Of a stretch of DNA of 57,551 bases, positions 7,579-16,160 are shown in pieces (position 1 is the stretch's first letter; each line of letters begins with the position of its first letter). The notes beneath the pieces are model-generated. The model had not been told where the DNA came from, searched no databases, and was given only the letters and a program-made list of their open reading frames with translations. The translations under genes were made by a program, and so were the position numbers. The stretch covers positions 1 to 57,551 of the forward strand of contig JAFZED010000065.1 in the NCBI GenBank assembly GCA_017560825.1. The letters are read 5' to 3'. The DNA is from Bacteroidales bacterium (GTDB lineage Bacteria > Bacteroidota > Bacteroidia > Bacteroidales > UBA932).

Positions 7579-7623
7579 GACAGCGTTTACCGGGAGTCGG
7601 AAACGCTGTCTTCGGTTTTTTTT
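7579..7623 (+). terminator. Rho-independent terminator
   Basis: GACAGCGTTT and AAACGCTGTC are perfect 10-bp arms around a 12-nt loop. TTCGG and a T8 run follow. It closes the AAA/HAD transcription unit 8 bp after the stop codon. Confidence 0.9.
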
Positions 7624-7997
7624 CGTTCTAATGCATCATATTCCATCATAATAGGTCACTTCTTGCTTAGATTGCTATCATATATGAGATACTGCAACCT
7701 GTCAGTTTTTTAAGTCACGACAATCGTACTCCAATGGCGCTATAAGGCATATCTTTAGCTCAAAGCCAAACCTTAGGCCACGGCATCCGGGCTTCCAGAA
7801 CGTATATACAACATTTGCGTGGCCTAAGGTCATCATCGTGCGACCTAAGGCCACGCTAATCATATGTATATGCAATAGAGCCGACTTTGCCGTGGCCTAA
7901 GGTTTGGCAGAGACACCCTCCATATATCCGCCAAATACGTTTTTAACTACCGTTGTGTGGATTATTGCTATAAAAATGACACGGCGGTTTTAAAGTG
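7624..7997. other. Gene-free spacer around the CCTAAGG element
   Basis: No open frame of note lies here. The spacer separates the terminator of the AAA/HAD unit from the 3' end of the minus-strand galactan operon. Its central 144 bp is the nested palindrome described separately. The rest shows no promoter box I trust. Confidence 0.6.
7765..7908. repeat. 144-bp nested inverted repeat with four CCTAAGG motifs
   Basis: The outer arms, GCCAAACCTTAGGCCACGGC at 7765-7784 and its exact reverse complement at 7889-7908, are a perfect 20-bp match. Two inner arms lie at equal 32-nt distances: GCGTGGCCTAAGGTC at 7817-7831 and GACCTAAGGCCACGC at 7842-7856, which pair with one mismatch around a 10-nt loop. 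All four arms contain a form of GTGGCCTAAGGT. The symmetry is too exact for chance. It could be a non-autonomous mobile hairpin or REP-like element, a large RNA hairpin, or a multi-operator site. Confidence 0.85.
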
Positions 7998-8429
7998 CTA
8001 AAGGGCGGCGGTTGATTTCACAACTACGGCGCAGCCGTTCTCCACTTCCTCTGGTATCGCTGTCTTCTTATATACAGATTTTTCTGCTGCGTCATTGACT
8101 GAGGTGAGGGTAAGCACATCTCCTTCGATGGCGATGTCGTAGGCGGCGGCCCAGTCCTCGCCGTCATTATATTTTCCGGTAAGGAGAGTTTCCTCAAGGT
8201 TCCAGGTTCCTCTGTAAAGGCGGTGGGCTCCTTCTGTGATCTGCTGGTACATCTCGAATGTCTTGTCTTCGGCGAAGCTGATGTAGATGTCAGCCTCGAT
8301 TGAGAGGGAAGTGCTGTGCCATTCGCCGCAGAGCTGCTGTTCGAGAGTGAGTTCTGTCTTGTTGTCAGGCTTCTTGCCGCAGGCGGCCAGCGTAAGCAGC
8401 GCCGCCATCATATATATTAACTTTCTCAT
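7998..8429 (-). CDS. Small lipocalin-like lipoprotein
   Basis: A protein of about 143 residues with an SPII signal (MRKLIYMMAALLTLAACGKK), so it is lipid-anchored in the envelope. The mature part (LCGEWHSTSL, FEMYQQITEGAHRLYRGTWNLEE, LLTGKYNDG) has the alternating pattern of the lipocalin-like domains common in Bacteroidales lipoproteins, where 'L-x-G-x-W' opens the barrel. The ligand is unknown. I chose the ATG at 8429 because it overlaps the stop of the protease gene (TAATG) and sits at the basic start of the signal peptide; an ATG at 8438 is also in frame. It is the last gene of the GH53-GH2-protease operon. Confidence 0.75.
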   Translation of the reverse strand: MRKLIYMMAALLTLAACGKKPDNKTELTLEQQLCGEWHSTSLSIEADIYISFAEDKTFEMYQQITEGAHRLYRGTWNLEETLLTGKYNDGEDWAAAYDIAIEGDVLTLTSVNDAAEKSVYKKTAIPEEVENGCAVVVKSTAAL

Positions 8430-10537
8430 TATAACCATCCTCCATTGTTTGTTGCGAAAGGTCTTGATACCACCGAGATCTCGCGGGTGTAGTTCATTTC
8501 GCCGATGCCGTTTTCCATATCTTTGTCCTTACCTACAGCCGAGCTGAGGGTGATCTTGCCTGAGCCGATCTTTGTACAGCGGATTTCGAGGCAGCCGTTC
8601 TTTATGACAGGGTCGGATTCGAGTCCGAGGGCTGTCCTGGACTGCTCGTCGATGCTGATCTTGTACTCGTCGTATGGATTGCAGTAGTCGCTCAAGTCGA
8701 TTTTTGCGGTTTCTCCGACCTTGGCCATATATGATGGTGTTCCTTCTATGGCCATAAGGAATTTCCAGGCGTCGAGCGCTCCTGTTCCCATCTTTTCGTA
8801 GTACTGGTTGAGAGGGAGGTCTACATATGTCTTGAGCATCGCATCGTAGAATTTCTTTGTGCCGCTCTTGAGGTACTGGTCGATGTCGTTTACTGAGGTC
8901 AGGAGCATAGAGGTCATTTCCTCGCGGGTGAACTTCTTGCCAAGCTTCTTGGCATATGAGACGCCGAGTGCCACTACTCCCGACACGTGAGGGCAGGCCA
9001 TTGAGGTTCCCTGCATATAGACGTACTGCTTGCTGGTTCCCTTTTCTGTCTCGACTCCGGGAGACTGGGTCGCGGCTCCTGGCACTCCGGTTGAGAGGAT
9101 CATTGAGGTGTAGTCACCGGCAACGCCTCCGAATTCTCCTCCCGGTGCGGCGATCTTGCAGCCAGGGCCATAGTTGGTGTAGCCTCCAGGGAGGAAGTCA
9201 TAGCCGAATGCTGTCACGGAGATTACGTAAGGAAGGGCTCCGGGATAGATTGAGTAAGGGTTGCTGTGGTTTCCTGCAGCGAAGATGGCCATATTGCCTT
9301 CCAGAGACTCGTGGTTGCTGTTGGACGGGTCAAGGAAGTACTGGAGGGCGGCGTGTTCGAGTGGCGAAGGGTTCACCTTTACGCTTGTGCCGTCAACGTC
9401 GATTTCTCCACCGTTGATGTAGAGGTCGTCGTTTGTGATGATGTTGGCGTTGCCGTATGAACACTGTGCTATGCAGGCTCCGTTGTCAGCTGCGTAGATG
9501 AAGGCGGCAGCGTTCTGTGCGTCAGTTCCGTATGAAGAGCCTTCGAAGATCTGGCAGGTCATAAGGCGTACTCCGTCTCCGTTGCCTGTTCCGCCTGCGA
9601 TCGAGCTTACGCCCTTGCCGTTGTTGTTGGTCGCGCCGATGATTCCGGCTACGTGTGTGCCGTGTCCGCTGCCCGCATTGCTGTTGAGGGCTCTGCCCTT
9701 GATGGCATTCTGCTTCTGTCCGTTCAAGGCACCGTTGATGTAGTCCTCGTTGAACTCAAAGCAGTTCACGAAGTTGAATCCGTATTTGTCATCGATGAAG
9801 CCGTTGCCGTCATCGTCCACGTCTGACTGACCGTTGATCTCTGCCTCGTTTCTCCAGACTGCGTCCTCGAGGTCTTCGTGGCGGGCGTAGACAGCGCAGT
9901 CAAAGACTGCAACAACTACGCTCGGGTCACCTCCTGTGAGTCTCCAGGCATCCTTTACTCCGATGTCGGCTCCAGCCACAGCGTTCTTGGCGATGGTTCC
10001 GTCGTTTACCAGGTTCCACTGGTGAGAGGCGTAGGTGTCATTGAAGGCAGCTGCTTCAGGAATGCTTCTGGTCATAAGACCGCCTTCGAACTGATGTGCC
10101 TCGCTACTCCAGACAGGTTTCACCATTTTGTTGAACTGTACGGAGCGCACCATCGGTGACTTCGCCAGCTCTTCTCCTGCGGCTTCCGGCTTGATCTGGG
10201 TGTCGAAGCCCACAATGAACCACTGGTCGAGGCCGTATTTCTTAGCTGCTGCTTCGTTCTTGGGCTTTACAGGCAGGGCTGGTGCAAATGATGTCGCCTG
10301 AAGTCCGTTCAGGATGGTTCCGCTGATCTGGTTGAAGTTTCCGGCAGCTATCTCTGCGGCCGCTTCAGCATTCAGCCTTACCAGAATGGTTCCCGGAACG
10401 GCCTCCTGCGGACTTCCTCCGACAAGCTTTGCAGCCAGGGTGTGCTGTTCCTGTGCAGGTCCACCATTGTGGAGCTCCTTTGTGCAAGATGTGCCGATGA
10501 GCGCCAGGGCTGTCAGCACAAGGGTGATTTTTTTCAT
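8429..10537 (-). CDS. Subtilisin-like (S8) serine protease lipoprotein
   Basis: This 702-residue protein begins with an SPII signal (LALIGTSCTK, lipid Cys18), so it is an anchored envelope or surface protease. Residues 45-150 look like a fervidolysin-type propeptide (VPGTILVRLN, then MVRSVQFNKMV). The catalytic domain carries Asp213 in VVAVFDCAVYARHEDLE, His292 in GSGHGTHVAGI, Asn423 of the oxyanion hole in FAAGNHSN and Ser512 in GTSMACPHVSG. A D-x-D-x-D-G calcium-like loop (DVDDDGNGFIDD) lies at 239-250. The residues after catalytic Asp are C-A where D-[ST]-G is usual. About 80 residues after the catalytic core form a beta-rich tail. It lies 4 bp downstream of the GH2 gene and overlaps the next gene, so it is co-expressed with galactan enzymes, an unusual pairing. 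Confidence 0.93.
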   Translation of the reverse strand: MKKITLVLTALALIGTSCTKELHNGGPAQEQHTLAAKLVGGSPQEAVPGTILVRLNAEAAAEIAAGNFNQISGTILNGLQATSFAPALPVKPKNEAAAKKYGLDQWFIVGFDTQIKPEAAGEELAKSPMVRSVQFNKMVKPVWSSEAHQFEGGLMTRSIPEAAAFNDTYASHQWNLVNDGTIAKNAVAGADIGVKDAWRLTGGDPSVVVAVFDCAVYARHEDLEDAVWRNEAEINGQSDVDDDGNGFIDDKYGFNFVNCFEFNEDYINGALNGQKQNAIKGRALNSNAGSGHGTHVAGIIGATNNNGKGVSSIAGGTGNGDGVRLMTCQIFEGSSYGTDAQNAAAFIYAADNGACIAQCSYGNANIITNDDLYINGGEIDVDGTSVKVNPSPLEHAALQYFLDPSNSNHESLEGNMAIFAAGNHSNPYSIYPGALPYVISVTAFGYDFLPGGYTNYGPGCKIAAPGGEFGGVAGDYTSMILSTGVPGAATQSPGVETEKGTSKQYVYMQGTSMACPHVSGVVALGVSYAKKLGKKFTREEMTSMLLTSVNDIDQYLKSGTKKFYDAMLKTYVDLPLNQYYEKMGTGALDAWKFLMAIEGTPSYMAKVGETAKIDLSDYCNPYDEYKISIDEQSRTALGLESDPVIKNGCLEIRCTKIGSGKITLSSAVGKDKDMENGIGEMNYTREISVVSRPFATNNGGWL

Positions 10538-10541
10538 ATGA

Positions 10542-13070
10542 TTATTTAGATTTTATTGTCGTCTTGGCTGTCTTGATTCCTTTTCCGCTTACCTCAACCG
10601 TGATGTCGCCAGGTTCGCTTCCACTCTGCAGGATCACTGTGAGCTGGCCGCTGAAAAGGTGCATCTGAGGCTCCTGGAACGGCTCCAGGCAAGTCGGGTC
10701 GCCGTTTGCGATAGCCTTGAATGTTCCAGCTCCGCTGACTTTTACCTTCACAAGGCGGTTGTCGTCCGGTACCGGGTTGCCATCCTTGTCTGTCACGCTT
10801 ACATTGATGAAGCAGAGGTCTTCGCCGTCTGCTTTGATCGTCTCTCTGTCAGGGGTGAGTCTCAGAGAATGTGCCTTTCCCGCAGTGCGGATGACCTTCT
10901 CTGCCGCCGGCTTTCCTGTGTGGTCATATGCGACAACCTTCAGCTCGCCGGGAACATATGTCACCTCGTTCCACATCAGTCGGAAGCGCTTCATTGCGTC
11001 CTCGCCCAGGCAAGGGGTGCTGCCGTCATATTCCGCAAAGGTGCGAATGCCCTGTGACACGCCGTTTACAAACAGCTCTGCAGAAGGATACGATGTGTAG
11101 ACAAATACAGGAGTGGTCTCTCCCTCGCGTCCTTTCCAGTTCCAGTGAGGCAGTACGTGGAGAGTCTCCTCTTCCTTGTTCCACTGACTCCTGTAAAGGT
11201 AGAAACGGTCTTTAGGTATATATGCAAGGTCCACTATTCCGAATACGGACGAATGGTTCGGCCAGGCGTCTGTGTCGTACGGCGACGGCTCGCCGAGATA
11301 GTCGAAGCCTGTCCATACGAACTGGCCGATACACCAGTCATAGTCTTCGTCTGCTGCAAAATCGTTGTCAGGGATGTTTGACCACCAGCAGAACTCGGTG
11401 TCGTAGGATGAAGACTGATGGTCGTCGTGCATTATCGCGGCTCCGAGCTGTGCGGGGAAGTGGTACACTCCTCTCGAACTTACTGTCGAGGCTGTCTCGC
11501 TGCCGAGGATGATCCTCTGCGGAAGAAGTTCATATGCCGGGATGTAGCGGTCTACCTTGTAGTTGAAGCCAACTACGTCGAGCTGCTCTGCGAAGCCATT
11601 GACTGTCACTGCATTGTACTGGTCCATTCCGCAGGTTACCGGTCTTGTCGGATCCTCCCTGTGGCATATGTCCTGAAGCCAGGCAGCCACTTCCAGTCCT
11701 TCCGGTTTCCACTGCGACGGTACCTCGTTGCCTATGCTCCACATCACCACGGAAGGGTTGTTGCGGAAATGGTGCAGCATATTTATCATATCCCTTTCTG
11801 CCCAGATACGGCCGTCTCCGCTGTCCTGGTTGAAGAAGCGGTGGTAGCCGTTCTCGCATTTGGCTATGTCCCACTCGTCGAAGTTTTCGAGCATTACCAT
11901 AAAGCCCATCTCGTCGCAGAGCTCGATGAGCTCTTCAGCAGGCATATTGTGCGAGGTGCGTATGGCGTCGCAGCCCATATCCTTGAGAATGGTGAGCTGT
12001 CGGCGGATTGCAGCCTTGTTGATTGCTGCTCCAAGGGGACCGAGGTCGTGGTGGAGGCAGACTCCGCGGAACTTCCTGTTCTCTCCGTTGAGGAAGAATC
12101 CCTTGTCCGGACGGATCTCAATGGTTCTGAATCCGAAGCGTGTGGACACTTTGTCCTGAATATTCCTACCGTGTGTAATGCTGATGGCAGGCCTGTCCAT
12201 ATTCCAGTCGGTGTCGACTGAGCCTCCGGTGTAGATTTCTGTTTCGGCACTGTAGAGCGCAGGGCTCTCCGGTGACCACAGCTGCGGGCCGGTGACGTTC
12301 AGGTTCTGCTCCACTTCTCCTTTGTGGATCTGCCTGGTGTCGGTCCTTTCGGCTACAACGTTTCCTTCTGCGTCCTTGATCCTGGTTGTCAAAGTGATCG
12401 CAGTGCCTTCTTCTATGCCTTCAACCTTGGTTTTAATATTTACAGTTGCATAGTCTTTTCCGACATAAGGAGTGGTGACGTAAGTACCCCATACCGGCAC
12501 GTGGACTGAAGGCAGAGTGAGGTGGCGTACTTTGCGGTACAGTCCGGCTCCGGGATACCAGCGCGACGACTGAGGCCTGTTCTCAAGGAGGACCGTGACT
12601 TCGTTCGAGCCTGGCTTAAGTGTGGCAGTGATGTCGCAGTGGAACGAATTGTAGCCGTACGGCCAGAAGCAGACCTTCTCTCCGTTAATATATACCTGCG
12701 CCTCGCTCATCGCTCCGTCAAATAAAAGGATATGGCGACGTCCGTCGAGGTCCTCCGGCCTTACGTCGAGGCTGCGGCGATAAGCGCCTTTGCCCATATA
12801 CGGAAGTCCTCCGGTGCGTCCGGTCTTTTCGGTTGCCACGTCTTCACCGTTCTGCACCACCGCAACTGTCTGAAGGTCATTGGATTTGTCGAAAGGGCCG
12901 TATATTGCCCAGTCGTGAGGGACGCTGACCTCTTTCCATCCTTCGGCAGCCTCCACGTTGTGATCGCGACGGAACTCCCATTCCTTCAGGATGGTTTCTG
13001 TCCTTTGTCCCTGTGCGAATGTTGTGGCTGATGTAATCGCAGCCGCTAAAAAAAATATGAATCTTTTCAT
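10542..13070 (-). CDS. GH2 beta-galactosidase
   Basis: An 842-residue glycoside hydrolase of family 2 with an SPI signal (MKRFIFFLAAAITSATTFAQ), hence periplasmic. The order is: sugar-binding domain (about 25-190), Ig-like domain (190-310), TIM barrel (315-600), then a DUF4982-like domain and a C-terminal Ig-like domain (720-840). The acid/base Glu449 is in MWSIGNEVPSQW and the nucleophile Glu525 in IILGSETAST. R-G-V-C-L-H-H-D-L-G at about 335-344 is the usual barrel opening in this family. It removes terminal beta-galactose, and beside a GH53 enzyme the likely job is trimming galacto-oligosaccharides from beta-1,4-galactan. The gene starts 3 bp after the GH53 gene. Confidence 0.93.
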   Translation of the reverse strand: MKRFIFFLAAAITSATTFAQGQRTETILKEWEFRRDHNVEAAEGWKEVSVPHDWAIYGPFDKSNDLQTVAVVQNGEDVATEKTGRTGGLPYMGKGAYRRSLDVRPEDLDGRRHILLFDGAMSEAQVYINGEKVCFWPYGYNSFHCDITATLKPGSNEVTVLLENRPQSSRWYPGAGLYRKVRHLTLPSVHVPVWGTYVTTPYVGKDYATVNIKTKVEGIEEGTAITLTTRIKDAEGNVVAERTDTRQIHKGEVEQNLNVTGPQLWSPESPALYSAETEIYTGGSVDTDWNMDRPAISITHGRNIQDKVSTRFGFRTIEIRPDKGFFLNGENRKFRGVCLHHDLGPLGAAINKAAIRRQLTILKDMGCDAIRTSHNMPAEELIELCDEMGFMVMLENFDEWDIAKCENGYHRFFNQDSGDGRIWAERDMINMLHHFRNNPSVVMWSIGNEVPSQWKPEGLEVAAWLQDICHREDPTRPVTCGMDQYNAVTVNGFAEQLDVVGFNYKVDRYIPAYELLPQRIILGSETASTVSSRGVYHFPAQLGAAIMHDDHQSSSYDTEFCWWSNIPDNDFAADEDYDWCIGQFVWTGFDYLGEPSPYDTDAWPNHSSVFGIVDLAYIPKDRFYLYRSQWNKEEETLHVLPHWNWKGREGETTPVFVYTSYPSAELFVNGVSQGIRTFAEYDGSTPCLGEDAMKRFRLMWNEVTYVPGELKVVAYDHTGKPAAEKVIRTAGKAHSLRLTPDRETIKADGEDLCFINVSVTDKDGNPVPDDNRLVKVKVSGAGTFKAIANGDPTCLEPFQEPQMHLFSGQLTVILQSGSEPGDITVEVSGKGIKTAKTTIKSK

Positions 13071-13073
13071 CTC

Positions 13074-14177
13074 TTAATTATTGAAAGGCTCCAGGGCCGC
13101 AGTGGCCTGGCCGTTTTTGAATGCTCCCATATCGTAGGCTCCCCAGCCGAGGCTGTCATAGTGGGAAGGTTTCCAGACTCCGTCGGTCTGCGGTTCCCAC
13201 CAGAACAGACCGAGGCATTCCTCTATGTCTTTTGCTTCTTCAAGCATATATTCAAGTGCGTCCTTCGCCTTCTGCGGCTCCCACACCGGCATACCGAATT
13301 CGCAGATCATCACAGGCTTGCCGTATTTTGAGGACATCGCCTTGATGTTGTCCAGACATTTGTCTGTGTTTATCTTCCAGTCGCGCCAGCCGTTGTTTTC
13401 CCACCAGCAAGGGTAGAGCGACATACCGATGATGTCGTAGTCGGCTCCGCCTGTCTTCATCAGGCCGAAGAACCAGTCGAACAGGGCGTTGTCGTGGCCG
13501 TTGCTTACGTGTATGATGGTCTTTGCCTTGGGATAGACCTTCCTGACAGCGCTTCTTCCCGCATTTGCCAGTCTTATGAAGTTCTCGCAGGTCTTGCCCT
13601 GCACCTTGCCGAGCGGATGCAGCATTCCGTTGTTCACTTCGTTGCCTGTCTGCACCCATTCTACATCCACACCGTTGTCCTTAAGCAGTTTAAGGACTTC
13701 TTCCGTGTGGCTTGAGACGGCGTTTGCCATCTGTTCAATGGTGTAGTCCTTCCAAGCTGCTGGCACTACCTGCTTGGATGGATCTGCCCAGTCGTCGCTG
13801 TAGTGGAAGTCTATCATTATCCTCATACCGAGTTCCTGCGCTCTCCTGGCTTTCTCGAGCACATCTTCTTTGGCGCACCATCCTCCTGCAGGATCCACCC
13901 ACACGCGGAGTCTGATGGCATCAAATCCCAGTTCCTTCATAAGGGCAGTGCACTCCATCTCCTGCCCGCCTGCTGTGAGGAATTTCTGCCCGTCGCCTTC
14001 CATCTGGGTGACCCAGCTGATGTCGGCTCCTTCGGCAAAAACCCTTTCCTCGGGTTGGGTCTGGTCCGGTTTCTCCGGTGTCGGAACAAAGCCCGTAGGT
14101 CCGTAGGGATTGTTGCCGCAGGCGGCAATCAGCATAATGCCGGTTATTCCAAGGAATATCAAACTTTTATAACTCAT
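13074..14177 (-). CDS. GH53 endo-beta-1,4-galactanase lipoprotein
   Basis: A 367-residue GH53 enzyme (arabinogalactan endo-beta-1,4-galactanase). The SPII signal ends at Cys20 (LIAACGN), so it is a lipid-anchored, probably surface enzyme. Family motifs are GADISWVTQME at 50-60, IRLRVWVDP near 88, MIDFHYSDDWADP at 121-133, acid/base Glu180 in WVQTGNEVNNG and nucleophile Glu293 in MICEFGMP. The frame stays open much further upstream, but the start at 14177 gives a proper signal peptide and sits 23 bp after a TATCTTTG promoter box. It is the first gene of the minus-strand operon with GH2, protease and lipoprotein. It cuts the galactan side chains of pectin. Confidence 0.95.
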   Translation of the reverse strand: MSYKSLIFLGITGIMLIAACGNNPYGPTGFVPTPEKPDQTQPEERVFAEGADISWVTQMEGDGQKFLTAGGQEMECTALMKELGFDAIRLRVWVDPAGGWCAKEDVLEKARRAQELGMRIMIDFHYSDDWADPSKQVVPAAWKDYTIEQMANAVSSHTEEVLKLLKDNGVDVEWVQTGNEVNNGMLHPLGKVQGKTCENFIRLANAGRSAVRKVYPKAKTIIHVSNGHDNALFDWFFGLMKTGGADYDIIGMSLYPCWWENNGWRDWKINTDKCLDNIKAMSSKYGKPVMICEFGMPVWEPQKAKDALEYMLEEAKDIEECLGLFWWEPQTDGVWKPSHYDSLGWGAYDMGAFKNGQATAALEPFNN

Positions 14178-14199
14178 ATCCGATAGTTTTACAATCTTA

Positions 14200-14227
14200 C
14201 AAAGATAATTAAAAATCATTATCTTTG
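14200..14227. promoter_or_regulatory. Divergent promoter pair
   Basis: TATCTTTG occurs on the plus strand at 14220-14227, ahead of the regulator gene, and on the minus strand at 14207-14200, ahead of GH53. Both are exact TAnnTTTG -7 boxes, 12 bp apart and divergent. I see no good -33 element for either. Confidence 0.6.
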
Positions 14228-14255
14228 TCGTCCGCATAGGCACTAAACTACAGAT

Positions 14256-15851
14256 ATGAAGAGACTTTTCTTTTATATATTCCTGCTTTTTTCCCTGGCC
14301 GGATGTCAGGTGAAAAACGTTCATCCGCTCGCAGAGGACTTCAGGCGTCTTGAAGAGACGCTCGGAAGTATCGACGAATATGTCCTCGCCAAGGAGGGCA
14401 GGATAAGCGCCATCGAAGAGACCCTCCGGGACAAGGATCTGACCCTTCAGCAGAAATATGGAATATACGGACGTCTCTACGAGGAGTACGCCCCGTACCA
14501 GTTCGACAAGGCCAGGGATATGCTTCTTATGCAGGAGAGCATAGCCGATTCGCTTTCTGACCAGGTCCTCAGGACGACAGCTTCTCTCAACAAAGCCTTC
14601 CTCTACACTACAGCCGGAATGTTCCTTGAGGCTTCCAAGGCCTTCGAAACCCTGGACACACTCTCCTTCGACTATCATCAGAAGATCATATGGTATAATG
14701 CTGTGCAAAGGTTTCTGACTGATTACCAGGAATATATGCAGGGATCCGGTGTGGCTGTGCCGGGAGCTGAGAAGATACAGTCCTACCGCAACCTTATCCT
14801 TGAAAACACTCCAGAAGACTCCTATCTCCACCGTCATATGGCCATTCTTCGTCTTATCCGTGACAACAGATGGGACGAGGCCTACAGGGCCAATGCCCAG
14901 CTGATCGAATCTCTCAACAACAAGTCAAGGGATTATGCTGTGCAGACCTACTGGCAGGGATTCATCTGCTATAATACCGACAGAGAGGAGGAAATGCTCA
15001 GGTGGTGGATAGAATCGGCGATATGTGACCTGCAGGGAGCCATCAAGGACAATGCTGCGCTCTGTTCCATTGCCGTAAACCTGGATCTTCCCGAGGAGAC
15101 GGAGCGTGCATTCAGATATATAAGGATATCCCTTGATGACGCTGTGTTCTACAATGCAAAGCTCCGCAAGGTACAGATCGCCTCAACAATGCCTCTGATC
15201 GAGAAGGCATATATAGATGCCAAGGAGCAGCAGGCCAAGGAAAGGTCTCATTACCTGTTCGTTACAATGGTGATTGCTTTCTTCCTGCTTCTTGTGGCTA
15301 TGGTCGCTCTCAATCTCCACTACACCGGAAAGTCCAAAGCCAGGACCATCGAGACAAAGAATGCCCAGCTTGCCCAGTCCAATGCCTCGATCGCTGAGGC
15401 TCAGGAGACTCTCAGAAAGACCAACCTTGAACTGGTGGAGGCGAATGCGGCCAAGGAAGAGTACCTCGGACTCTACCTGTCTATGTGTTCGGGCTACCTT
15501 GACAAGCTCAAGAAGACCCTCCCGAGAGATCAGTATGAAGCCGAACTGAAGAATTTCTACAAGACTTTCGACACCTCCTTCCTCCAGCTCTATCCGTCCT
15601 TTGTCGAGGACTTCAATGCCCTTCTGCAGGAGGACTGCCGTGTGGCTCTCAAAGAGGGAGAACTGCTCAACACAGAGCTCCGCATCTTTGCTCTGATCAA
15701 GCTCGGAATCACCCAGTCTTCGCACATCGCATCCCTTCTCCGCTACTCGGTGAACACCATCTATAATTACAGGGCACAGGTGAAGAATTCAGCCCTCTCT
15801 GACCGCGAGAATTTCGAGGAAACTGTGAAGAAAATAGGCTCTAAATGCTGA
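14256..15851 (+). CDS. Membrane-bound DUF6377-type regulator
   Basis: A 531-residue protein with a signal peptide and lipobox-like Cys17 (FSLAGCQ). A periplasmic helical region of about 300 residues with TPR-like repeats follows (QKYGIYGRLYEEYAPYQFD and similar). One membrane segment lies at about 331-352 (FVTMVIAFFLLLVAMVALNL), then a coiled coil (about 360-400), and a C-terminal helix-turn-helix region at about 475-510 (ALIKLGITQSSHIASLLRYS, then VNTIYNYR). This fits the DUF6377 regulators often found beside Sus-type loci. The periplasmic part would sense a sugar or stress and the cytoplasmic HTH would act on DNA. Its position between the galactan operon and the SusCD locus makes it the likely local regulator of one or both. 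Confidence 0.85.
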   Translation: MKRLFFYIFLLFSLAGCQVKNVHPLAEDFRRLEETLGSIDEYVLAKEGRISAIEETLRDKDLTLQQKYGIYGRLYEEYAPYQFDKARDMLLMQESIADSLSDQVLRTTASLNKAFLYTTAGMFLEASKAFETLDTLSFDYHQKIIWYNAVQRFLTDYQEYMQGSGVAVPGAEKIQSYRNLILENTPEDSYLHRHMAILRLIRDNRWDEAYRANAQLIESLNNKSRDYAVQTYWQGFICYNTDREEEMLRWWIESAICDLQGAIKDNAALCSIAVNLDLPEETERAFRYIRISLDDAVFYNAKLRKVQIASTMPLIEKAYIDAKEQQAKERSHYLFVTMVIAFFLLLVAMVALNLHYTGKSKARTIETKNAQLAQSNASIAEAQETLRKTNLELVEANAAKEEYLGLYLSMCSGYLDKLKKTLPRDQYEAELKNFYKTFDTSFLQLYPSFVEDFNALLQEDCRVALKEGELLNTELRIFALIKLGITQSSHIASLLRYSVNTIYNYRAQVKNSALSDRENFEETVKKIGSKC

Positions 15852-16160
15852 TGAAATCCACTTTTTAATAACGATTGCGATTTTTGTAATTATTTGATAT
15901 ATACATAAATATAGTGGGCGATGATGGTACAATCGTCCACTTTTTCTATATTTATATATAAGTGAATCTGTACGTGGTCCACTTTTTTAGGACTTTGTCC
16001 TTATATAACTTACGTAAAATCAATAAGTTGCTTTATTTTTATCCACTAATTTGCGATTTCGGTGTCAAACCGTCACCGTTTGAATATAAATTTTATTAAA
16101 TTTGATGTTGCGAATCGTATAGCTTCGTAAACATTTTACTAACACATAAACACTAACCAA
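15852..16160 (+). promoter_or_regulatory. susC upstream region
   Basis: This 309-bp AT-rich stretch has no gene. It holds a terminator (15914-15945), three copies of TCCACTTTTT (15857, 15936, 15978) with a fourth partial copy at 16042, and two TTGCGATTT(T/C) words (15875 and 16051). A -7-like box TAAATTTG at 16097-16104 is the best promoter candidate for susC, 56 bp from its start. The long leader leaves room for regulator binding. Confidence 0.5.
15914..15945 (+). terminator. Terminator of the regulator gene
   Basis: GTGGGCGA and TCGTCCAC pair with one G-T wobble around an 11-nt loop and are followed by T5. It lies 62 bp after the regulator's stop codon. Confidence 0.65.

Noticed and set aside
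7765-7908. CRISPR array
   Set aside because: The four CCTAAGG arms alternate in orientation and form nested palindromes; there are no direct repeats with unique spacers and no cas genes.
14178-14837. A 220-codon upstream extension of the GH53 frame
   Set aside because: It runs antisense to the regulator gene, lies upstream of the promoter box, and would bury the signal peptide inside the protein.
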